From: Candidatus Sysuimicrobiota bacterium CSP1-3
GTDB taxonomy: Bacteria > Sysuimicrobiota > Sysuimicrobiia > Sysuimicrobiales > Humicultoraceae
Length of the DNA stretch: 37,669 bases
Direction of reading: 5' to 3'
NCBI GenBank assembly: GCA_001443485.1
Contig: LDXQ01000020.1
Location: 1-37,669 of the forward strand
Program-made: the position numbers and the translations under genes
Shown: positions 27,161-35,805 of the stretch, piece after piece
Numbering within the stretch: the first letter of the stretch is position 1
Layout of the letters: each line of letters opens with the position of its first letter
Notes under the pieces: model-generated
What the model saw: the letters and a program-made list of their open reading frames with translations, nothing else
Database searches by the model: none
Told to the model about the DNA's origin: nothing

Positions 27161-28543
27161 ATGATTGACCCGCAGCAGCATGTCCACTTTGTCGGCATCG
27201 GCGGCGCCGGGATGAGCGCGCTGGCCGAGGTGCTGCTGGCGCGCGGGTTCGCCATCTCCGGGTGCGACATTCGCGAGTCCGAGGCGACCCGGCGGCTGGA
27301 GGCGAAGGGCGCCGTCATCCGCCTGGGGCACAGCGCCACCCACCTGCAGGGCGTCGACCTGGTGGTGGCCTCCCGGGCGGTGCGCGCGGAGAGCGCGGAA
27401 CTCCTGGCGGCGCGGTCGAAGGACCTCCGCGTCTGGCACCGGGCAGAACTGCTGGGCCAGCTCATGCGCGAGGCGCGTTCCATCGCGGTCGCGGGGACGC
27501 ACGGCAAGACCACGACGACGGCGATGGCGGCGGCGGTGCTGATCGAAGGCGGCCTCGACCCCACCGCGCTCGTCGGCGCGGACGTGCTGGAGCTTGGCGG
27601 CAACGCCCGCATCGGCGCCTCGCCGTGGATGGTCGCGGAGGTGGACGAGAGCGACGGCTCGCTGCTGCACGTCGCGCCCTGGGCGGCGGCCGTGACGAGC
27701 CTGGACCTCACCGACCACGCCGACTTCTACGCTTCGCCCGAGCAGTTGGAGCACACGTTCCGGCAGTTCCTGGAAGGGGTGAAGCCGGACGGGTTCGCCG
27801 TCCTCTGTGCCGATCACCCCATCGTGGCGCGCATGGTCTCGGTGCTGCGGGTCCCCGCGATCACGTACGGCATTACCGGCGGCGCGGACCTGGTGGCCGA
27901 GGTCCAGGAATTGAGCGGCGCGCACAGCCGGGCCCTGGTGCGGCGCAAGGGGAAACGCCTCGGCCGCTTCACCCTGCAGGTCCCCGGGCGGTACAACATC
28001 GCCAACGCGCTGGCGGCCACGGCCATCGGCCTGCAGGTCGGGATCCCCTTCGAAGCGATCGCGCGCGGCCTGGCGAAGTTCCGCGGAGTGCGCCGCCGCT
28101 TCGAGATCCGCGGCGACGTGGACGACATCCTCGTCGTGGACGACTACGCGCACAACCCGGTGAAGGTTGCGGCGGTGCTGCGGGCGGCGCGGGAGTGCTG
28201 GCCGGGCCGGCGCGTCGTGGCTATCTTCCAGCCGCACCGCTACACCCGCACCCGCACCACCCACGCGCACTTCGCCGATGCGTTCCGCGACGCGGATGAG
28301 GTGTACATCACCGAGATCTACCCGGCGGACGAAGAGCCCATCCCCGGCGTCAGCGCCGCCTTGATCGTGGAGGCGGTGCGCCGCCGCCGGCCGGTGCGCT
28401 TCGTGCCCTCCGCGGAGGAGGCGGCCGAGCAGGCCGCAGGGGAGGCGCGCGCCGGCGACCTCATCCTGACCCTCGGTGCGGGTGACATCGGCGCGGCCGC
28501 GGACGCCATCGTCGAGCGACTGCGCGCCCGGGTGCGGCCGTGA
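27161..28543 (+). CDS. murC: UDP-MurNAc--L-alanine ligase MurC
   Basis: VHFVGIGGAGMSALAEVLLARGFAISGCDI ... VAGTHGKTTTTAM ... VVDDYAHNPVKVAAVL ... FQPHRYTRT. Confidence 0.96.
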   Translation: MIDPQQHVHFVGIGGAGMSALAEVLLARGFAISGCDIRESEATRRLEAKGAVIRLGHSATHLQGVDLVVASRAVRAESAELLAARSKDLRVWHRAELLGQLMREARSIAVAGTHGKTTTTAMAAAVLIEGGLDPTALVGADVLELGGNARIGASPWMVAEVDESDGSLLHVAPWAAAVTSLDLTDHADFYASPEQLEHTFRQFLEGVKPDGFAVLCADHPIVARMVSVLRVPAITYGITGGADLVAEVQELSGAHSRALVRRKGKRLGRFTLQVPGRYNIANALAATAIGLQVGIPFEAIARGLAKFRGVRRRFEIRGDVDDILVVDDYAHNPVKVAAVLRAARECWPGRRVVAIFQPHRYTRTRTTHAHFADAFRDADEVYITEIYPADEEPIPGVSAALIVEAVRRRRPVRFVPSAEEAAEQAAGEARAGDLILTLGAGDIGAAADAIVERLRARVRP

Positions 28544-29454
28544 CACCCCGTTCGGTGGCGTCCCTGGAGGAAGAACTGCGTCAGCGGGCGCGAGACGTCC
28601 GTGTAAATGAGCCGCTGTGGAAGCACGTGTCCATGCGCATCGGGGGGCCGGCCGATCTGCTGGCCATCCCGCGGAACCTGGCGGAACTGCGCGCCACGGC
28701 GGCCTTCCTCTTCGAACGGGGCATCCCCTTCGTGACGCTGGGCCAGGGCTCGAACATCCTGGTGGCCGACGCCGGCGTGCGCGGCGTCGTCATCAAGATC
28801 GGAAAAGGCATCGACCGGGTGCGGTTTGTTGCCGCCAAGGTGGTTGTGGAGGCCGGCCACGGGCTGCCGCACCTGGCGCAGGAGGCGACGAGGCGCGGTC
28901 TCTCTGGACTGGAGTTCGCGGCCGGAATTCCGGCGTCCGTCGGCGGTGCGGTCGTGATGAACGCCGGTGCGCACGGGCACAGCATGAGCGAGATCGTGGA
29001 CCGCGTGCGCGTGGTGACGCCGCAGGGAGAAGAGACGCTGTCCGCGGCCGACCTGGGATTCGCCTACCGGACGTCGCTGCTGCAGGCGCGGCCGGCGGTG
29101 CTGCTGGAGGTCGAACTCCACCTGCCCCCGGCGCCGGCAGAGGAGGTGCGCCAGCGCATGGAGGCCTGGCTGGCGCAGCGCAACGCCACGCAGCCGATCG
29201 GGCCACCGAGTTCGGGGTGTGTCTTCCGGAACCCGGAGGGCGATCATGCCGGCCGGTTAATCGAGACCGCGGGGGCGAAGGGGCTGGCCGTGGGCGATGC
29301 CGTCATCTCCGAGATCCACGCCAACTACATTGTCAACCGCGACCGCGCCACCGCGGCCCAGGTCCTCACGTTGATCGAACAGGTGCGGGAGCGCGTCCGG
29401 CGGGCTTCGGGCCGCGAGCTCGATCTCGAGATTAAATTGCTGGGGGAGTTCTAG
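28540..29454 (+). CDS. murB: UDP-N-acetylenolpyruvoylglucosamine reductase MurB
   Basis: HVSMRIGGPADLLAIP ... TLGQGSNILVADAGVRGVVI ... GLEFAAGIPASVGGAVVMNAGAHG ... PIGPPSSGCVFRNPEGDHAGRLIETAGAKGLAVGDAVISEIHANYIVN; GTG start overlapping the murC stop. Confidence 0.96.
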   Translation: MTPRSVASLEEELRQRARDVRVNEPLWKHVSMRIGGPADLLAIPRNLAELRATAAFLFERGIPFVTLGQGSNILVADAGVRGVVIKIGKGIDRVRFVAAKVVVEAGHGLPHLAQEATRRGLSGLEFAAGIPASVGGAVVMNAGAHGHSMSEIVDRVRVVTPQGEETLSAADLGFAYRTSLLQARPAVLLEVELHLPPAPAEEVRQRMEAWLAQRNATQPIGPPSSGCVFRNPEGDHAGRLIETAGAKGLAVGDAVISEIHANYIVNRDRATAAQVLTLIEQVRERVRRASGRELDLEIKLLGEF

Positions 29455-29473
29455 TCTGCGCTTCGCTCTGCTC

Positions 29474-30157
29474 ATGGTCATCCTGTTGACGGCGGCGAGC
29501 CTGCCTGCCTCGGCGCTCTTTACCCTGCAGCGCATCGAGGTGGAAGGGGCGAAGACGCTGACGCCCGACGCGGTGCGCGCCGCGTCGGGACTCGAGCCGG
29601 GGTCGCGCTCCATCTTCACGATCAACGCGCAGGAGGTGACCCGGCGCCTGCTCCGCCACCCCTGGATCGCCTCCGCCCAGGTGCGCGCCCGCCCACCGCA
29701 CACGATCCTCATCCGCATCCGCGAGCGGGTGCCGGTGGCAGCCGTCCCCGCCGCCCGCGGGTACGCGCTGGTGGATGCCGCTGGGGTAGTTCTGGAGGTG
29801 CGGGCGGCACGCCCGGAGCTGGTCCTGGTCTCAGAGCGGGGGCGGCCGCTTCCCTGGGTGGCGCCGGGGGAGGAGATCCCCTCGCCAGCGACGCGCGCCG
29901 GCCTGACCATCCTGCCCCAACTGCCGGAAGCCCTCCGCGCCGAGGTCGCCCACCTGCAGGTGACGCGGACGCAGGAGGTCTTCCTCTATACCACGGACGG
30001 TTTGGAGATCCGCGCGGGTCCGCTGCGGGGTCTGCGGCAGCGCATGGCGGCGGCGCCCGAGATCCTCCGGACGGTCCGAGCCCAGGGCACGCCCCTGGAG
30101 TACATCGACCTCAGCCTGCCGGACCAGGCGATCATCAAGCCTCGCCCGGTTCCGTAG
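29474..30157 (+). CDS. ftsQ: Cell division protein FtsQ (POTRA domain)
   Basis: Hydrophobic N-terminus; FTLQRIEVEGAKTLTPDAVRAASGLEPGSRSIFTINAQEVTRRLLRHPWIASAQVRARPPHTILIRIRERVPVA; located between murB and ftsA. Confidence 0.88.
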   Translation: MVILLTAASLPASALFTLQRIEVEGAKTLTPDAVRAASGLEPGSRSIFTINAQEVTRRLLRHPWIASAQVRARPPHTILIRIRERVPVAAVPAARGYALVDAAGVVLEVRAARPELVLVSERGRPLPWVAPGEEIPSPATRAGLTILPQLPEALRAEVAHLQVTRTQEVFLYTTDGLEIRAGPLRGLRQRMAAAPEILRTVRAQGTPLEYIDLSLPDQAIIKPRPVP

Positions 30158-30291
30158 GAGGAGTAGCCATTGACGCGTGGAAATAGCGACTGATAGGCGC
30201 CTTTTGGGGGCGCCGGAACAACGTGCCCATCCGGGGCGGGGGAAGCGCCCGGCCCGGACGACGGACCTTACTCGTACCCGGAGTCGTACCT

Positions 30292-31533
30292 GTGCCGAAG
30301 AAGGGCTTGGTCGCTGGTCTCGACATTGGCACCACCAAAGTCTGCGCCATTGCAGGCGAGGTGGATGAAGACGGAGAGGTCCACATCGTGGGGATGGGGA
30401 CCTCTCCCTCTTTAGGCCTCCGCAAGGGGGTCGTCGTCGACCTGGACGCCACCATCAAGGCGATCGAGGACGCCGTCGAGCGCGCTGAGCGCATGGCCGG
30501 CGCCCGCTTCACCCCCGCCTTCGTTTCCGTCTCCGGCGAGCACATCGCCTCCGCCAACAGCCGCGGCATCGTCGCCGTCTCCCGCAGCGATCACGAGATC
30601 GAGCCGGGGGACGTCTCCCGGGTGGTGGAGGCGGCGCGGATGAACGCGCTGCCGCCCTCCGACCGCGACCTGATCCACCTCTTGCCGCGGGACTTCATGG
30701 TGGACGGGCAGGACGGCGTGCGCAACCCCGTCGGGATGTTCGGCGCCCGGCTGGAGGTGGACGCGCACATCGTCACGGGGCTGGCCACGATCCTGGCCAA
30801 CGTGGTGAAGTGCGTCCAGGAGGCCGGCCTGGAGGTGGAGGAGTTGGTGCTGGAGCCGCTGGCCTCGGCGGAGGCGATCCTCTCCCCGGCGGAGCGGGAA
30901 CTCGGCACGGTGGTGGCGGATATCGGCGGCGGGACCACCAGCATCGGCGTCTTCGTCGGCGGCGGCCTCATCCACAGCGCCATCCTGCCGGTGGGCGGGA
31001 CGCACATCACCAACGACATCGCCGTCGGCCTGCGCACACCGGTCAGTGAGGCGGAGAAGTTGAAGATCCGCGTCGGGGCGGCCTCGCCGCACATGGCGGC
31101 AGAGGGCGAGTTGATCGAGGTGTTCAACGTCGGGGACCGGACGCCGCGGATCCTGCCGCGGCGGGTCCTCTGCGAGATCATCGAGCCGCGCCTCTCCGAG
31201 ATCATGAGCCTGCTGCGGGCGGAACTGCGGCGCAGTGGCTACGGCCACCTGATCCCGGGCGGGATTGTGCTGACCGGCGGGACCGCGCTGCTGCAGGGGA
31301 TCGCCCAGTACGCCAGCGAGAACCTGGAGATCCCGGCGCGCCCCGGCGCGCCCGACCACGTCACCGGGGTGACTGAGGCGGTGCGCAGCCCCATCTACAG
31401 CACGGCGGTGGGGCTGGTGCAGATCGGGGCAAGGGAGCGGAGCGGCATGCGTTTGCTGAGGCAAGGCAACGGGAGCAAAGGGGCCATGGGGTGGCTGCGC
31501 GGCTTCTTCCGCGCGGTGCTGCAGGGTGCCTAG
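30292..31533 (+). CDS. ftsA: Cell division protein FtsA
   Basis: [19 protein letters not shown] ... [52 protein letters not shown] ... [18 protein letters not shown] 30292 likely start (ORF track starts 30223). Confidence 0.95.
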   Translation: MPKKGLVAGLDIGTTKVCAIAGEVDEDGEVHIVGMGTSPSLGLRKGVVVDLDATIKAIEDAVERAERMAGARFTPAFVSVSGEHIASANSRGIVAVSRSDHEIEPGDVSRVVEAARMNALPPSDRDLIHLLPRDFMVDGQDGVRNPVGMFGARLEVDAHIVTGLATILANVVKCVQEAGLEVEELVLEPLASAEAILSPAERELGTVVADIGGGTTSIGVFVGGGLIHSAILPVGGTHITNDIAVGLRTPVSEAEKLKIRVGAASPHMAAEGELIEVFNVGDRTPRILPRRVLCEIIEPRLSEIMSLLRAELRRSGYGHLIPGGIVLTGGTALLQGIAQYASENLEIPARPGAPDHVTGVTEAVRSPIYSTAVGLVQIGARERSGMRLLRQGNGSKGAMGWLRGFFRAVLQGA

Positions 31534-31558
31534 ACAGCGTAGTGGGGGAGGAGAGGCG

Positions 31559-32614
31559 ATGGGACACACGGAGCGCGATCTGCGCCGGTATGCGGCGATC
31601 AAGGTGGTCGGGGTGGGCGGCGGAGGCAGCAACGCCGTCAACCGGATGATCCATGCCGGCCTGCGGGGGGTGGAGTTCATCGCCATCAACACCGATGCGC
31701 AGGCGCTCGCCCTCTCCAACGCCGACCGCAAGATCCACATCGGGGCCAAGACGACCAAGGGCCTCGGCGCCGGGGGCGACCCCACGATCGGCCGGCAGGC
31801 CGCCGAGGAGAGCAAAGAAGACCTCTACGAAGCCCTGGACGGGGCGGACATGGTCTTCATCACCGCGGGGATGGGCGGCGGGACCGGCACCGGCGGCGGC
31901 CCCTTCGTGGCCGAGATCGCCCGCGACCTGAACGCGCTGACCATCGGGGTGGTGACGAAGCCCTTCTCCTTTGAAGGGCGGCGCCGCATGACCACCGCGG
32001 AGGAAGGCGTGCGCAGCCTCAAGCAGAAGGTCAACACGCTGATCACGATTCCCAACGACCGCCTGCTGCAGATTATCGACCGGTCGGTGACCATCGTGGA
32101 GGCCTTCCGCGTCGCCGACGACGTGCTGCGGCAGGGCGTGCAGGGGATCGCCGACCTGATCACCGTCCCCGGGCTAATCAACCTGGACTTCGCCGACGTG
32201 CGTACGGTGATGGCGGAGGCGGGATCGGCGCTGATCGGCATCGGTGTGGCCAGCGGCGAGGACCGGGCCCTGCGTGCGGCCCAGGCGGCCGTGAGCAGCC
32301 CGCTGCTGGAGACCTCGATGAACGGGGCGCGCGGCGTGCTGATCAACATCACGGGCGGGTTGGACCTGGGGCTGATGGAGGTGAGCGAGGCGGCCCAGAT
32401 CGTCAAGGACGCGGCCGACCCTGACGCCAACATCATCTTCGGCGCGGTGATTGACGACAAGGTGGACGGCGAGATCCGCATCACGGTCATCGCCACCGGC
32501 TTCGACGGCGCGCGCACGAACGGCGATTTGAAACCGGAGGATGGGCTCCGCGTTAGGGAGCCCGTGAAAGTTATCGACGACCTGGACATTCCGGCGTTCC
32601 TGCGCCGGCGGTAG
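31559..32614 (+). CDS. ftsZ: Cell division protein FtsZ
   Basis: [18 protein letters not shown] ... [25 protein letters not shown] ... C-terminal [25 protein letters not shown]. Confidence 0.98.
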   Translation: MGHTERDLRRYAAIKVVGVGGGGSNAVNRMIHAGLRGVEFIAINTDAQALALSNADRKIHIGAKTTKGLGAGGDPTIGRQAAEESKEDLYEALDGADMVFITAGMGGGTGTGGGPFVAEIARDLNALTIGVVTKPFSFEGRRRMTTAEEGVRSLKQKVNTLITIPNDRLLQIIDRSVTIVEAFRVADDVLRQGVQGIADLITVPGLINLDFADVRTVMAEAGSALIGIGVASGEDRALRAAQAAVSSPLLETSMNGARGVLINITGGLDLGLMEVSEAAQIVKDAADPDANIIFGAVIDDKVDGEIRITVIATGFDGARTNGDLKPEDGLRVREPVKVIDDLDIPAFLRRR

Positions 32615-32632
32615 AACTCCCGCATAATCGCG

Positions 32633-32698
32633 CTGGGCGTGGGGGTGAGCCTAGGGGTCCCCGTGAGTAGTTCGGGGAGGGCTGACCCCCACGCCCAG
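32633..32698 (+). repeat. 14-bp perfect inverted repeat downstream of ftsZ with a nested stem (possible terminator or structured element)
   Basis: CTGGGCGTGGGGGT (32633-32646) / ACCCCCACGCCCAG (32685-32698); nested TCCCCG (32658-32663) / CGGGGA (32673-32678); no T-tract follows. Confidence 0.75.
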
Positions 32699-32752
32699 TG
32701 TTATCACAGGAAGACCCAAGCGCCTCCGCAGCACACGGCGACCTCCAGGCCG

Positions 32753-32781
32753 GTGACAATCACTCCGGGGCCGACTATGCT
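32753..32781 (+). promoter_or_regulatory. Candidate sigma70-type promoter for the M50 peptidase gene
   Basis: GTGACA (32753-32758) - 17 bp - TATGCT (32776-32781), ending 11 nt before the GTG start at 32793. Confidence 0.45.
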
Positions 32782-32792
32782 GGAATTCGCCC

Positions 32793-33884
32793 GTGAGCAC
32801 CGTTACTCCTGAAGAACTCATTGCGCAGACCGAAGAGCTGACCCGTCTGGTCGCCGCGTCCTTCCCGGTGGAAGACATCTGGTTTGACGGCGACCGGCCG
32901 GCGTTCGTCATCCGGCGCCCACCCGACGTGCGGCCGGCGCTCGCCGCCCTCCGCCAGCGCCTGGCACCGTTGCGCCTGCTGCCCGCACTGCGCCGCCGCC
33001 GCGGCAAGGACCTGGTGGTCCTGCTGCCCGAACCGCCGCCGTTGCGCATTCGCTGGCAACTGAACCTGCTACTGTTCATCGCCACGCTGGGCACCACGTT
33101 TTGGGCCGGCTACCAGCAGGCGGCCTTCCTCGTGCGGGAGGGCTATTTGCGCAACGCCGTCGACGGCGCGCTCGCGTTCTCGCTGCCGTTGATGGCGATC
33201 CTGCTCACGCACGAGATGGGCCACAAGGTGACGTCCGTGATTCGCGGGATCCGGGCCAGCCTGCCGTACTTCATCCCGCTGCCGCCGCTCCCCACGGTGC
33301 TGCCCATCGGGACGCTGGGTGCGGTCATCGTCACGCGCTCGCCCGCGCCCGACCGCAATGGCCTGATGGACCTGGGCGCTTCCGGCCCGCTGGCCGGCTT
33401 CCTGGTGGCAATCCCCGTGTTGATCTACGGGATCCGCCACTCGTTCGTCCTGGAGGCCCTGGCGGGGCCGCTGGTGAGCATCCCGGACCCCCTCCTCGTC
33501 CGCTGGCTGACCGCGCTGCTGATCCACCCGCCGGACGGCGCGATTATCCTGGGGCACCCCACCTACTGGGCGGGCTGGATCGGGCTCCTCGTGACGAGCC
33601 TGAACCTCCTGCCGGCCAGCATGCTCGACGGCGGGCACGCCATCCGGGCCGCGCTCGGGCCGGAACGGCACCGCGTGATCTCGTACCTGGCGGTGGCGGT
33701 GGCATTGGCTCTGGGGTACATCCCCATGGCTATCCTGATTCTGCTGTTCAATCCGCGCGGCCATCCCGGTCCGTTAGACGATCTGACGCCGCTCAGCCGC
33801 ACGCGCCTCCTGATCGGCCTGGTGCTGGTCGCCATCTTCGCGGTCAGCGCCGTGCCGCTCTGGGCGGTCCGGGTACAGCCATAG
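32793..33884 (+). CDS. Site-2 protease-like M50 family membrane metallopeptidase
   Basis: HEMGH zinc motif in a TM context; LGAVIVTRSPAPDRNGLMDLGASGPLAGFLVAIPV; NLLPASMLDGGHAIRAALG. Confidence 0.88.
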   Translation: MSTVTPEELIAQTEELTRLVAASFPVEDIWFDGDRPAFVIRRPPDVRPALAALRQRLAPLRLLPALRRRRGKDLVVLLPEPPPLRIRWQLNLLLFIATLGTTFWAGYQQAAFLVREGYLRNAVDGALAFSLPLMAILLTHEMGHKVTSVIRGIRASLPYFIPLPPLPTVLPIGTLGAVIVTRSPAPDRNGLMDLGASGPLAGFLVAIPVLIYGIRHSFVLEALAGPLVSIPDPLLVRWLTALLIHPPDGAIILGHPTYWAGWIGLLVTSLNLLPASMLDGGHAIRAALGPERHRVISYLAVAVALALGYIPMAILILLFNPRGHPGPLDDLTPLSRTRLLIGLVLVAIFAVSAVPLWAVRVQP

Positions 33885-33896
33885 GAGACTGATCCC

Positions 33897-35054
33897 GTGA
33901 TGCGCGCCGCCTGGGCGGTCTTTCGGAAGGAATTGCTGGAAGCGGTCCGCGATCGGCGGACGCTCCTTCTCGGCCTGCTCCTGCCCGTGATCGTGATGCC
34001 GGCGGTGACGCTCGGGCTGCCCTACCTCGCGCTCCGCGAAGAGGCCCGCCTGCGGAATGCCCCAGCGCGGGTGGCGGTTGTGGGGGCATCCGAACTCCGG
34101 GAGTTCATCCCTGCCGCCACGGCTCGGGGGTGGATCGAGGTCGTGGCGGTGCGTGATCCGCGGGCGGCGCTGCAGCGGGGGACCGTGCACGCGGTACTGG
34201 AGGCCAGCCGGGAGGAGTCTGGGGGCCCCGTGCGCCTCCGCGTGCTGTACGACGAGGGGTCGATCGCGTCCCTCCTGGCCCGGCAGAAGGTCGATCAGGC
34301 CGTCGCCGGGTACAGCCTGGCGCAGGTGGAGGCGCAGCTCTCCCGCCGCGGCATCAGCGCCGAGCGCCTGCTCCCGATCCAGGTCGAGCACACCAGCATC
34401 CGGCCGGCCGACGGCGCCGGACGGGCGCAGCTGGCCATCGTGCTGCCCTTCTTCATGACCGTGTGGATGCTGCTGGGCGGACAGTATGCGGCGCTGGACC
34501 TCGGGGCGGGGGAGCGGGAGCGGGGGACCCTTCCAGGGCTCCTCCTGACCCCACCGGACCGGCTGGCGCTCGTTCTGGGGAAGTTCGCCACTGTCTTCAC
34601 CCTGGCCACCACCTCGGTGGTGCTCGTAGTGGGGACTGTGCTCCTCTCCCTGCGGCTGGCACCCCTCTCCGCAGCCCCGACCTCCCTCTCCGGCGGCGCC
34701 GTGGTCTCCCTGGTAGGGGTCGGGTTGGTCTTCGCGGCCTTCCTGAGCGCCCTGCAGCTCCTCCTCAGCCTGGCCGCCCGGAGCGTGCGCGAGGCCCAGC
34801 AGCTCTTTACCCCGGTGTACCTGCTCGCGGTCGGCAGCGTCCTCCTGACCCAGATCCTGCCGGAGTGGGGACAGCGGCTCTGGCTCTACGCCCTGCCCGC
34901 GGTCAACGGAGCCTTCCTCCTCCGTGGCCTGCTGCTGGACGCGGTGGGCCTCCCGGAGATCGTCCTGGCGGTCGGCGGCCTGCTCCTCCTGACCGCGGGG
35001 ACACTCGCCCTGGGCGCCTGGGTCTACGGGCGGGAGCGGCTGGTCGCGGGATAG
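33897..35054 (+). CDS. ABC-2 type (NatB-like) transporter permease
   Basis: FRKELLEAVRDRRTLLLGLLLPVIVMPAV; large extracytoplasmic region; C-terminal helices with GERERGTLPGLLLTPPDRLALVLGKF. Confidence 0.85.
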   Translation: MMRAAWAVFRKELLEAVRDRRTLLLGLLLPVIVMPAVTLGLPYLALREEARLRNAPARVAVVGASELREFIPAATARGWIEVVAVRDPRAALQRGTVHAVLEASREESGGPVRLRVLYDEGSIASLLARQKVDQAVAGYSLAQVEAQLSRRGISAERLLPIQVEHTSIRPADGAGRAQLAIVLPFFMTVWMLLGGQYAALDLGAGERERGTLPGLLLTPPDRLALVLGKFATVFTLATTSVVLVVGTVLLSLRLAPLSAAPTSLSGGAVVSLVGVGLVFAAFLSALQLLLSLAARSVREAQQLFTPVYLLAVGSVLLTQILPEWGQRLWLYALPAVNGAFLLRGLLLDAVGLPEIVLAVGGLLLLTAGTLALGAWVYGRERLVAG

Positions 35055-35147
35055 GCGGCCGGCCCGCTGGAGTGACTTTGCCACGCTAGGCCCGAACTTT
35101 CAAACCGGCGGCCAGGGTGCCGCAACCCCCCTTCTTAAGGTTCTCAG

Positions 35148-35202
35148 CCACAATATCTTGGCCAACGTCCGGCTTGACCCTCAATATGTTGGGGTGTAGA
35201 AT
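35148..35202 (+). promoter_or_regulatory. nrdR promoter with two NrdR-like boxes
   Basis: Box 1 CCACAATATCTTGGCC (35148-35163), box 2 CCTCAATATGTTGGGG (35179-35194), 31 bp apart; TTGACC (35174-35179) - 17 bp - TAGAAT (35197-35202). Confidence 0.8.
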
Positions 35203-35257
35203 CCGGCTTGCGTCACTCGTAGGTCCGCGACGCAGTCCTCGATCACGCGAGCACCCG

Positions 35258-35782
35258 ATGCGCTGCCCGTACTGTGAGCATGAGGAAAGCAAGGTCCTGG
35301 ACTCCCGCCCGGTGGAGGACGGCGCCGCTATCCGCCGCCGGCGGGAGTGCCTGCACTGCGGGCGGCGCTTCACGACGTATGAGCGGGTGGATCGCGTTCC
35401 GCTGATGGTGGTCAAACGGGACGGACGGCGCGAGCCGTTCACCGGGGAGAAGGTCCTCGCCGGGCTGGTCAAGGCCGCCGGCAAACGGCCCGTTTCGATA
35501 GACGCGCTGGAGGCGCTCGTCCTAGAGGTGGAGCGCGAGATCCGCAACCGCGGCGAGCGCGAGATCCCCAGTCTGGAGATCGGCGAGATGGTCATGGAGC
35601 GGCTGCGCCACCTCGATGACGTGGCCTACGTCCGCTTCGCCTCCGAGCACCGCCGCTTCGAAGACGTGGACACGCTGGTCGAAGAGATCGAGACGCTGAA
35701 GGCCCGCAAGGCCCGTGAAGCCGCAGGACGCGCTCAAGTTCCACTGATTCCGCTGCCCACCGGCACACCCGAACAGGAGTAA
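35258..35782 (+). CDS. nrdR: Transcriptional repressor NrdR
   Basis: MRCPYCEHEESKVLDSRPVEDGAAIRRRRECLHCGRRFTTYERVDRVPLMVVKRDGRREPFTGEKVLAGLVKA: zinc ribbon plus ATP-cone; ATG 35258 chosen over the ORF-track start. Confidence 0.97.
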   Translation: MRCPYCEHEESKVLDSRPVEDGAAIRRRRECLHCGRRFTTYERVDRVPLMVVKRDGRREPFTGEKVLAGLVKAAGKRPVSIDALEALVLEVEREIRNRGEREIPSLEIGEMVMERLRHLDDVAYVRFASEHRRFEDVDTLVEEIETLKARKAREAAGRAQVPLIPLPTGTPEQE

Positions 35783-35805
35783 GACCGCCCAGGGGGGTGA
35801 ACGCG

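Noticed and set aside
25849-28546. Minus-strand ORFs of 620 and 533 aa opposite ftsW/murG/murC
   Set aside because: Shadow ORFs antisense to conserved mur genes; low-complexity R/G/H-rich translations without domain signatures
29257-29910. Minus-strand 217-aa ORF across murB/ftsQ
   Set aside because: Antisense to conserved genes, no motif; shadow ORF
33774-35084. 436-aa minus-strand ORF opposite the ABC-2 permease
   Set aside because: Q/E/H-rich shadow translation; the + strand encodes coherent TM helices
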